Assembly: GCA_903813345.2 (NCBI GenBank)
Contig: CAIIXF020000005.1
Coordinates: 39,995,375-40,059,374 of the forward strand
DNA from: Owenia fusiformis
Lineage: Eukaryota > Annelida > Polychaeta > Sabellida > Oweniidae
Length of the DNA: 64,000 nt
Reading direction: 5' to 3'
Below are positions 23,643-32,982 of this stretch, piece by piece (the first letter of the stretch is position 1; each line of letters opens with the position of its first letter). A model generated the notes under the pieces. It was not told the origin of the DNA. It did not search any database and saw only the letters and a list, made by a program, of their open reading frames with translations. Both the position numbers and the translations under genes were made by a program.

Positions 23643-25382
23643 ATGACATCCAGTATGAAGTCAAATTCCAGTAAGATTATCATGAGGGGAAAGGTATATG
23701 ACATGATCCTACAGACCAGAGGGTATTTATTACAGGAGCTAGATCCTGAAGATATACTGAAACATTTGAGTGAACAAGGTGCTATATCAGAACGAACTGA
23801 AGTAGAAATACGAAAATGTCGAAGTAAGGATGCAATGTGTGAGATCTTATTGGATGTTGTAATGAGTAAAGGACATAAGGAGTTTACGATATTCTGTGAT
23901 TGTTTACGTCAAGTTGGTGGCCTGGGCCACTTGGCGGATTTATTGGAGGTGTTAGATACTCTAATAGAAACTGTAACTGAGACCCATCATGGGTTCCGCA
24001 GAGGGATTACCCCATCATATATTGAGTCAAAGTGTCACCTATGTGTGGCAGAAGCAGATGAGGAAGACTCTGGAAGTAACACTCCCAACTTTGATATAGA
24101 CATCAGTTACTATGACAACGAGGGTCAAACAATGAGGTCAGTAAAGGAAATTGCCAAACTGAAACAACAAGAGAGATACAAACTCGCAAGTACTGTAAAA
24201 AGCTTAAGTGTGGAGCAGTTGAACAGATTCATCCCAGTTATATCTGTGAGTTTCTACAACCAGTGTCTAAACAATGAAGGACTTACAACTTTAGCTGATT
24301 TACTCTCAAAATATAACTGCATTCGTGAGTTGAGCATTGTAAAGAATCATATTGGTGAGGATGGCATGGACCAGTTGGGGAAGGCCTTACAAAAGAACCA
24401 TGGCCTAACCAAGCTTGATATAAGGCTGAATACAATTGGTGATGAAGGTGCCACTAGCCTACAGAAAGCACTAAATGAAAACCGCACATTAAAGATATTG
24501 AATGTGACAAGCACTGGACTATCTGGCTTAGGATGTAACAAACTTGTACAGGGCTTACATAAATCTACATGTTTATCCGAACTGGATGTGGGATTTAATG
24601 ACCTACGAAATGAAGGCTGCAAAACATTTGCTGTTGTCTTAGCCAATAACTGTTCTCTGAGGAACTTACGCATGAGGGATAATAATATTGGAAAAGACGG
24701 AGCTATCCTCATATTCCAATCTCTACGCAAGAATTCCCGACTTACAGCTCTGGATATGAGCAGTAATAAACTAGGAGATGAGAGTGTGAAATGCTTATCA
24801 GAGGTGCTGTTGGTAAATAGGGGGCTACGGGAACTTAATCTTGAAAATTGTGCAATTTCCAGTGGGGGTTGTCCAGTTCTTTCAAGAGCTCTGAAAACTA
24901 ACACAGCTCTACGGATTCTAGACCTCAGTATGAACCAGCTGTGTGACTCTGGAGCCACTGCATTGTCAGATGGACTTAAGTACAATAAAACATTGACAAC
25001 ACTTAGTATGAATATGTGCAGTATAGGGAACATAGGCTTCATCCCCTTATTGGATAGCTTAATGTTCAACATAACGCTTGTGACACTGAAGCTATGTTAT
25101 AACCACATCGGAGAGATCCCCCTCCAGCCACCTCCTGCTGGGAAACAGAGACACAGACATGTACCAGTTATGGGCACCCAGGACATACACGTAAGGAGCA
25201 ATGAATTGAGGTTACCCCCAGATAGATTAGATAAGCCATTGTTAAATCTGCAAGAGAAGTATGCAGAACTTCTTAGCTGTAATCCGGAATTGAAGATTCT
25301 GCTCTGGGGGAACAAGCTGGAGGACCACTGGAAGGGAGGGATACCAGAGACCCCTAAATCAATTGCTTCCTGTAACTTTTAA
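23643..25382 (+). CDS. CARD-LRR protein (CARD plus ribonuclease-inhibitor-type LRRs), 579 aa
   Basis: An uninterrupted ORF in one exon. Residues about 14-95 look like a CARD: amphipathic helices with KVYDMILQTRGYLLQEL, DILKHLSEQGAIS and FTIFCDCLRQ. A charged linker (135-185) follows. Residues about 213-490 form roughly ten 28-residue LRRs of the RNI type (L-x-x-L-D-x-x-x-N-x-I-G-D-E-G-A). The C-terminal tail has PLQPPPAGK and a last LRR-like strand (LKILLWGN). There is no NACHT/NTPase, so it is not a full NLR. CARDs mediate homotypic assembly in innate immune or death signalling and LRRs bind ligands; a pattern-recognition or scaffold role is inferred. The frame is open upstream only to the adaptor TAA at 23607. 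ATG 23643 is the first in-frame start, with Met647 and Met656-region ATGs as alternatives further in (codons 5 and 14). A poly(A) candidate lies at 27059-27064. Confidence 0.85.
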   Translation: MTSSMKSNSSKIIMRGKVYDMILQTRGYLLQELDPEDILKHLSEQGAISERTEVEIRKCRSKDAMCEILLDVVMSKGHKEFTIFCDCLRQVGGLGHLADLLEVLDTLIETVTETHHGFRRGITPSYIESKCHLCVAEADEEDSGSNTPNFDIDISYYDNEGQTMRSVKEIAKLKQQERYKLASTVKSLSVEQLNRFIPVISVSFYNQCLNNEGLTTLADLLSKYNCIRELSIVKNHIGEDGMDQLGKALQKNHGLTKLDIRLNTIGDEGATSLQKALNENRTLKILNVTSTGLSGLGCNKLVQGLHKSTCLSELDVGFNDLRNEGCKTFAVVLANNCSLRNLRMRDNNIGKDGAILIFQSLRKNSRLTALDMSSNKLGDESVKCLSEVLLVNRGLRELNLENCAISSGGCPVLSRALKTNTALRILDLSMNQLCDSGATALSDGLKYNKTLTTLSMNMCSIGNIGFIPLLDSLMFNITLVTLKLCYNHIGEIPLQPPPAGKQRHRHVPVMGTQDIHVRSNELRLPPDRLDKPLLNLQEKYAELLSCNPELKILLWGNKLEDHWKGGIPETPKSIASCNF

Positions 25383-26461
25383 TATATTATATACTTCATG
25401 GGAAAACAGAAAACCGGATGAAAAATTTCCCATGTAATTTTCTTTTCTTTACCCAAAGGGAAAATAACATGGGAAAATTTTATTTCCACATTCCAGTTTT
25501 TCTATTTTGAAAATATATGAATAGATATATAAAACTTCCCATATACTTACTGGGAGGAATTGAATATGAGTTTTGTGCAGATTGGTAATATGTTATTCAC
25601 TAGGAACAGAGGAGATTGAGGGAAATATCATATTGACCAAGGTATAAAACCTATATAGAATTCCTGATCAGGATATAACTGTTTTATACCATGATATTGA
25701 ATGATTGAGCGCTGATTTAAATATCACATGATTATCTACATGAAAATATTACTGTAAACTAAATGTTCATATTTCATGAAACCTTTATTGATGATAATTA
25801 TTAAGATAAACATCTAATCAGATTGAATGTTTTCATGTGTTGTTCAATGTTTGATAAATTAAAATATTTTGAAAATTAAAATTTTTGAAAAGTAAGAAGT
25901 TAGGGAGTAAACTATGGGGAGGACAAGGTGAATATGAATCCAATATTAGGGACAATTAGGTAAATACAATTTTTCGTGATTTCTTCAATATAATTTAAAT
26001 TTCCTGGGGTTTTTCATCAGGAAGTAATAGTATCATGGTATAAAAAAGATATATAATGAGAATTGCAAACTCAAATAATTATATTTTGAGATTTTATTCC
26101 GATTGTTTTTCATGGTTGTGTTAAGAGTGCACAAGGCATGGGCATGGAGTGTGGTCAATACTTAAAGTGATAATCAGAAATACAATATTAAATAGAACAA
26201 AACAGTTCCTGAATCTTGATGTGCTTTAAACTTACTGTATATAAGCTTGTGTCATTTCGGCGCTTCCTTTATATTAGGGAATTTGGCACTAAAAAACTTG
26301 TCGTAGTATAAAATAAGTGTGTTCTCGTACCATGGAGATGGTATTGATCCTCATAACTGGGTTAAGAAAAATGTAATTGATTGTGCAGCTGTTTAACTGA
26401 TGTTACTGTTTATGAAAAGGCAAAAAAAATGAAAAAATATGGATAGCCTCAAATTAAGGTA

Positions 26462-26637
26462 CAGTAAAACCTTTGTATATTGAAAATTTTTTGCTGAGAA
26501 AAAACCGTCAGTGTTGGTAGGTGTTCACTATGGAGAGGGTAATTTATACAGAAGTCAATAGATTATGTGCAGAGGAAGGGAGTCCACTAGAGACAGGTGT
26601 TCACTAAGAGAGGTATTCACTAAGACAGGTTTTACTG
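26462..26637. mobile_element. CAGTARAACC-family MITE (copy 4), TA target duplication
   Basis: CAGTAAAACCTTTG on the left and CAGGTTTTACTG on the right, with TA directly outside both ends (26460-26461 and 26638-26639). Confidence 0.75.
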
Positions 26638-28942
26638 TAGTTGTATACTGGCAATAAGTGACTCCATGCTATAGCATAGCAGCATTAATTTTACAGGTGT
26701 TCTTCTGTAGGACATATAAATTTCATGATATCACACTTTTAAAAAATGAGTTTTTTACTTTATATTGCTACATAAACATAATTTTTACCCACTAAAGGCA
26801 TTTTAATGTATTTTTGTCACAGTTTGGTACATAATTGGCAACATCTTAGACAAAAACATACAAAACATTAACTTTTAATTATTTACACCTTCCAGTGTGC
26901 CAAAACTTTTAGGCCCCTGGTAAACAGCCACCTTAATTCAAGTTACCTGTTGTTTGTGTATAAGGATAGAGGATGAACTGTGTACAGTAGTTTTTCAAAG
27001 TTACTTTGCCTGTCATGTTTATATTTATTTCTGCTCACTGAATATTTTATTGCAGAAAAATAAAGCTGTATATCTCATATATATGAAAGATTATATGGCA
27101 TACCAACATGTTTTATTAGCTTCTGTTAATTAAGATGCTTGAGGACCTGTGTAAGTTAAGAAATGTAATTTCCAGGAATATTGTCTTAGTGTGCATTGAA
27201 ACCAAGCTTGCCCTGACTGTGCATGACACTATGGTCTTAACTGTATCCATTGGTTTGAGGACTATTTCTTGCCAAAAAAGATATTTTGATCTACACATCA
27301 ATTATAATCTGATATAAATATACAAAATATCAACAGTGGTATAATGGTAATATTTTGAATATTGTCCCCAGGAAATATTGTCCTAGTTTGCATTGATGAC
27401 TACATGTGTATGACAATTATTGCCTTTACACTGGTTCTTGAAGACCTTCATGTATTTTTGTGGTTTATATGAATGAATACTGAATATTTAAAGGATATCC
27501 TACGATTTTGAGGAATACTGTTTTTATCTACAAGGGGATATTGATATCTGCACGAGAGAGCAAAGCGAACGAGTGCATATATTAAAATCACCGAGGATAA
27601 TAATGAATACTGCACCATTATGAGTTGTGTCTAGTAAAGAGTGATAATATTTTTAAATATTCTAGGCAAACTGCATGTATATGTATGTATATGCTCATTG
27701 CTCTACTGTAGAAATTGTGTATATCTTCTTTGTCAACAGCAATGTGAATATAGTGGTGATTAAGCTACCATGATGAATAAATACATATTTATGCTCAATA
27801 AATCATTTTGTGATATAAATTGTTAAAATAAAATTGATGATAAAATAAAATGGCACAAAACAAACATTCATCAATGACACTGTTTAGATACTATATATCT
27901 AGTATATCATTGAAAAGGTAAATCTTCCAGAATAAAGGCTGACCCGTGGTTATAAAAAAGAATAATTTATTTATATCCAGGTATGGGAATTGCAAATGAT
28001 TTAAGACAGACATATCAATAAATACAGCAATTTGAAGTTAGGTAATCAGGATAATGAAAATATCAATCCAATTCTCTTAAAAAACCATTGTTAAGGACCC
28101 CATCTTGACATTTCAAATTGTCAGAGTTATTTTCTAAAGAGGAATTTCCTTCTCACTTTACCACATCAAAAGTTTCTTTTGTACCATACCAGTAACTTCT
28201 GAAGGGGGAGGGAAGCATTGAAATGTTATAAGGTGGAAAACAACATATCACATCTTATTTTCTCAAATGGAAAGCTCTTGCTATCCATTGTTTTCAGCCT
28301 AATTTTGGTCACCAGAATTTGACAACTTAGATTTTCAATTCCAATGTCACTTCCAATGCCAATATACCCTTCAAGATCTTTTGTTGTATAATCTATCTAT
28401 GCAATACAAATGAGAAAAATAAACCCTTAGAAAATAAGTCTGAAATTTTGAAAAAAGCGTTGAGTTAGGGGTCCTATCATTGGTTTTGGAAAGTTGAATA
28501 GATGATTTTATCATCATGGGGACCTCACTTAGAGATAAACACATTATTTTGATGAGGAATGTTGTATTTATGGTGATAAAATAATTGTGGTAAATTGTCT
28601 AAAATCATTTGCCATACCATACCTGGTCCTTTTTATTATCCTTTTTACACTCACAATAAGAGTGAAGAAAGAAAGAGCCTAAGAATATCATTTTCCCAAA
28701 ACACATGAAGTATAGTGAACATTGGAAATAATGCTTTATTAATTGGTTTAGGAATTATATTTTGATAAAATCCCTTTGATGTAAAAGTTACAAAAAGATA
28801 TACGCGTAAAATGGAACAGCTCTGTTATTGGAACACTTTTTAGAGTCTCTACACCAATTTACTTAGTACTAATGTTAAATGAATCTCTATAAGTGGATCA
28901 CCTCCCAAGTGGCCAAGAGACCATGTGATAGGTTTTACTCTA

Positions 28943-29106
28943 CAATGAAACTTGTTTTTCCGAACACCTCTCAATGTGAACACTTTCTTAGGTCTCAAAT
29001 TTGTTTTTTCCCATGGACTCACATTAAAAAACCTTGAAATGTGAACCCTGCTAATCCATCACTTTTGGCCAGTCCCTGTGGTGTTCGGACTTGACAGGTT
29101 TTACTG
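28943..29106. mobile_element. CAGTARAACC-family MITE (copy 5)
   Basis: CAATGAAACTTG on the left and ACAGGTTTTACTG on the right, TA outside. A second, partial copy abuts it on the left (about 28815-28942, ending AGGTTTTACTC). Confidence 0.6.
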
Positions 29107-30228
29107 TATAGCAATCTTTCATATACATTACTTTGGAGTAAAGAACATGAAGGTAACATGTTTTTGTAGACTTCTGATCTCAGTGAGACATAAGAAAATG
29201 TAATTCACTTGGCGCCTAAAAATGTTTAGTTAAAGGATGTGAAAACTATAACCTTGTCCATCCAGTCCAGTTAATGATAATTCCTCATTTCATCAAAAGA
29301 AAACTTACCTTGGTTAAATGAACTTAATTTATAAATACTGAGAAACAATTTGGTGCCTTACACCACAGAATCTGAATGGACTGTAAGGGTGTACCAAGAT
29401 TGTCCCTGCTAACTAATAGTGCTTCTGTACATGTAGAATGTCAAGTCTCCTTGGAGAGGTTCATTTAATACACCAAATATATCATCAAATCTCCAAACCA
29501 CCTAATATCACTTCATAAAAGGTGGTATGAGAGGCTAAGAGATACTTGGATTGATTCGATTTTCAAAGTTTTTATTTTCATCAATTCTCATAATGATTTG
29601 CAATGGTGAAAAAGGACAATCCTGTTTTTTATAATTAAAAAGCCTGTCAGATGTAACCTTTAGTCTGCTTTAATTCCCAAAGAAACCTTACATAGTATGG
29701 GATCAGAGACACTATGGAGAATCCACCAGCATTCAAGGTTAGGTATGACGTGACTAGGAAGTATATTATCATCTGGTGAGAATATCTTGTCTTAAATTAG
29801 ATGTGAAACAACACATTTCTCACCATGGCGCAATTCCAATGCAGCTTAGCTATTAAACTCCTAAAAATCTAAGATTAAATAAACATGTCTAATCTCCCAA
29901 TACCCAAGGATAAATATTTTGTTAAGCCTATAAAGAATACCAAACATTATCATGATCAGATGATAGACTTCTTGAATGGTCTTTCAATGGAATCAGTTTA
30001 GGTTGTTTCGCATATTTTGAATGCTAAAGCATTTAAATGCAATGATTAACTTGTTGCCACATTGAGAATCTCACAGACTTCAATTTGATAATATATTGAG
30101 CTAGGGATGAACTATACATTCATAAATTCAAATGATGGCAATATACTCCACATAGAGTTTAAAATTAGTGCTTTCCTTTTATTTTGAATTCCAACTTGCC
30201 TAAATGGTATAAATACTCAGATCCTTCC

Positions 30229-30593
30229 CACGGAGATATGCTGAGTACTAAAATAGTAAAAAATTAGTACTAAAGTAGCACTCTGGCAAAAGCGAACTCA
30301 TGAGCACTCATGCTACAAGTGCTAATTTAGGACTAATTCATAATATGAGTACTCATTTAATACTAAAACATGCACTTAATCAGTGCTCCATAGTATGAAT
30401 GCTCTGACTGAGTAAGCAAAAGATCAATGAAATTAGTGCTATTTTATCACTCATCATATGAGTACTCATTTAGTACTAAAACATGCAATAAATCAGTACT
30501 CATGTCATAAGTGCTCATTTAGTACTAAATACTTGTTGGAATTAGTACTCAACTAGCGCTAAAATGCCATGTACTCAGCATATCTCCATGTGA
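30229..30593. mobile_element. MITE with GGAGATATGCTGAGTAC ends and AGTACTAAA repeats
   Basis: The left end CACGGAGATATGCTGAGTAC is mirrored by GTACTCAGCATATCTCC on the right. Inside are many AGTACTAAA / GAGTACTCATTTAGTACT blocks in both orientations. No coding content. Confidence 0.75.
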
Positions 30594-30956
30594 GCCTAAG
30601 ATTCTGTGATTTCCCATTTTGATTTTCATCTTAGAGTTTGTTTTAAAATAGATTTTCTTACAATTGGTATATATACAAAATAACAACATTAACTACTAAT
30701 TATTGACACTCCATTTTTACTAATTATTAAATAAGATTTTCCCTTGTTTTTAGAAACCTTGATTTTTAAATTGTTCAAACACCTTGTTGAAGAAAATCAG
30801 ATTTATTTTTTGGAGATGCAAGTTTTCAGAGAATGGCTAAGATTTTTCCTTGATTTCTTTCAAGCAACCTTGACGTAAAAAGTTACACTGAGTTTTATTT
30901 GTGTACTTGACATGTATGTGTATGTACAATATGTTTTATTAACACTATACACATAC

Positions 30957-31056
30957 CTCCACCTGTATTTGTACTTTTTGTATTGCTGTGATCCACTTAC
31001 ACTGTCGTATAGACATCTATCCCATGCCTCAATCAGTTCAGTTACACTCCTGACAT
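30957..31056 (-). CDS. Candidate orphan exon of an unidentified gene
   Basis: On the minus strand a 100-bp stretch lies between a pyrimidine-biased TTTTGTTAAAG acceptor and a GTATGT donor. It is open and reads VRSVTELIEAWDRCLYDS and then a basic, Tyr/Lys-rich end (QQYKKYKYRWR). Composition and splice sites look exon-like, but I found no partner exons. It lies downstream of the GSAP end. It could be a lone exon of another minus-strand gene, a relic, or chance. The open frame extends further right, so an earlier start at about 31093 is possible. Confidence 0.3.
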
Positions 31057-31716
31057 CTTTAACAAAATCAAACATTTGTAAAGTAATATAATTTACCTTT
31101 ATTGCACTGTTTTCATATAACATAGCATTAACTTTATAAATGATGAAACTAGAAATGAGAAGACTATTTGTGTTGTGCATAATATTGCCTACATTGCACA
31201 TATGAAGCTGTACAGTACCAATATCATAATAATAAACAAAAGGGAAATGTACATAATGCAAAAACATGACTTTGTGTCAGTGGAGTATTGTTTATTCCAT
31301 AGTACCAGTGATTTAAAATTAAAATGCTATTTTAAAAAGTGGAAAATGTATTTTTAACAAATTTTCACTAAACCATTGAATATGACTTCTAAACCACGAG
31401 ATACGGTGCTGTATCATATGGTTAACTCATTTATGCTACTTGACTCAAAACAGGTTAACAGTAACAATGTCTGATCGGATGTTTGGAAACAATTGACATA
31501 CAACCTTTAACTAAGGCATGAAAAAGAAAATCTTATGATTTATGAGTGGTTTGATTTTTATTCACTCATGGATATTGATATCTGCATTCTCTTGCTATGC
31601 TCACATGTACAGATATCATATCCATTCATATTCAAAATCACCTTATTCATAAATCAGAGGATATCTTACAATATATATTTATATTACAATAATAACAAAG
31701 CATTAACATGACAAAA

Positions 31717-32121
31717 TGTCACCACCTAGTTTCTCACAATATTTTGAATCTTTTTTTTACCTTGAGAAGGTCAAATATATTTTGACCTAAAGAAGGTCAG
31801 ATTTGAACTTTTGAAAACTTGTAGATGATTTCGAAAAAAGAAATTGGTCATTTTGAAGCAAGTTGAAAAAATGCCTTTTTAACCTTTTTTGACCTAAGAA
31901 GGTCATTAAAGATGAAATCTCAAATTTAAGTCAGATTTGAACTTCTAGACGATTTTGAAAAAATTGGAGTCAGTCTAAAAAGTATTTGTTAAGTTATTGG
32001 AAGTTGTAAGAATTTGTTACAGATGCCAACCGCCAACCACCAACCTCCACCAGCCAATCACCAACTGCCATCACAAAAAATGGAGATCATAACAATATGT
32101 CACCACTTTTTGGTGGTGACA
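31717..32121. mobile_element. TGTCACCACC-ended element (copy 1)
   Basis: TGTCACCACC on the left and GGTGGTGACA on the right, with a terminal hairpin ATGTCACCACTTTTTGGTGGTGACAT-type at the right end. The middle holds about two degenerate units of the 'GACCTTGAGAAGGTCA...GATGATTTTGAAAAA' repeat and a CCAACCACCAACC tract. The same layout occurs at 36214 and about 62395. Confidence 0.75.
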
Positions 32122-32444
32122 TAAAAACCAATTTAAGCCACGATGATACCATGAGCACATGCTTTGAGGATCCGCGTTGTTTGAACCTACCGCCGAGCTC
32201 ACTTATACATTAAGCCCAGTTACACAGTCATGATACCGCTGAGCAAGCTCATTGCATCATCGGGTCTGCTTTATCCCCGTGAGTGTTATAAGTCACATTT
32301 TTAAAACCCTTGGCGACCAGAGCAAAAGCATTTTAAACTTTTGGCCTGCTTTTGCCATTCACTACAATAATATATATGTGCTGTTCAATTCGATAAATGT
32401 AGTACAATTAGACCCATAACACACATTTGATAGCTTAATTTGTG

Positions 32445-32450
32445 TTTATT
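32445..32450 (-). other. Candidate GSAP poly(A) signal
   Basis: AATAAA on the minus strand (TTTATT on the plus), about 405 bases after the GSAP stop. Confidence 0.4.
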
Positions 32451-32754
32451 TGATAAATAATTGCTATTTTGGTGAAATATTGTGTGACTAGTTTTCAATG
32501 CAAACTTTGCATCTTTCTCAATTTTGGGCCCCCTTCTGAAATTAAAAGCCCATTTATGGCACATAGTGAGAGCACATGAGAATATACATGTAGAGTACAT
32601 ATGTTACTACCCCATTGGAATCCTCCATAGGAAACCTGTGTTCGAGGAAGAAATGGAATGCAGGGGCTTATTATTTAGCCATTATTGCCCAAGACAATTT
32701 CCAGCTATCAGCTCTATCTCAGTATCGCCCCATCCTTGGAATGCTATACAGCAA

Positions 32755-32840
32755 TATTTAGAATCCTGATTTGATATATGCCTGTTGCGTTAGACTATCT
32801 TTGGAATCCAGCAAGGCTGCCTCTTCAATGAACCTGCTCT
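32755..32840 (-). pseudogene. Partial tandem duplicate of the GSAP terminal exon
   Basis: This repeats, at a 97-bp offset, the last part of the GSAP coding exon. It still reads RFIEEAALLDSKDSLTQQAY then a stop, with a Glu-to-Asp and a Thr-to-Lys change. It lies just beyond the real stop, so it is 3'UTR in the main model. AG sites in front of it do not match the phase of the previous exon, so use as an alternative last exon is unlikely. Confidence 0.7.
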
Positions 32841-32854
32841 CGAGTATGGTATAT

Positions 32855-32982
32855 TTAGAATCCCGAAGTGATATATGCCTGTTGCGTTAGACTATCTTTG
32901 GATTCCAGCAAGGCTGCTTCTTCAATGAACCTGCTGTCCATACCAGTTATTCTTTGGGCATCTCTTGATATAAGCTTAGGAT
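32855..32982 (-). CDS. GSAP: GSAP exon 18 (terminal)
   Basis: After TTTGTTTCAG; split Asp codon, then PKLISRDAQRITGMDSRFIE, ending YITSGF and TAA at 32855-32857. Its distal part is duplicated at 32755-32840. Confidence 0.85.

Larger units (their letters stand above)
25383..30228. other. 3' region of the CARD-LRR gene and intergenic DNA
   Basis: No further coding exon recognised. AATAAA at 27059-27064 is a plausible end of the CARD-LRR transcript; another lies near 27776. Two CAGTARAACC-family elements are present (26462 and 28943). Confidence 0.4.

Noticed and set aside
24347-25072. 241-codon reverse ORF opposite the LRR region
   Set aside because: Shadow of the CARD-LRR coding strand; its peptide is the antisense of the LRR repeat and has no domain.
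31717-32121. Terminal hairpin read as a Helitron 3' end
   Set aside because: The left end carries the inverted TGTCACCACC and there is no TC...CTRR pair, so a terminal-inverted-repeat element fits better.
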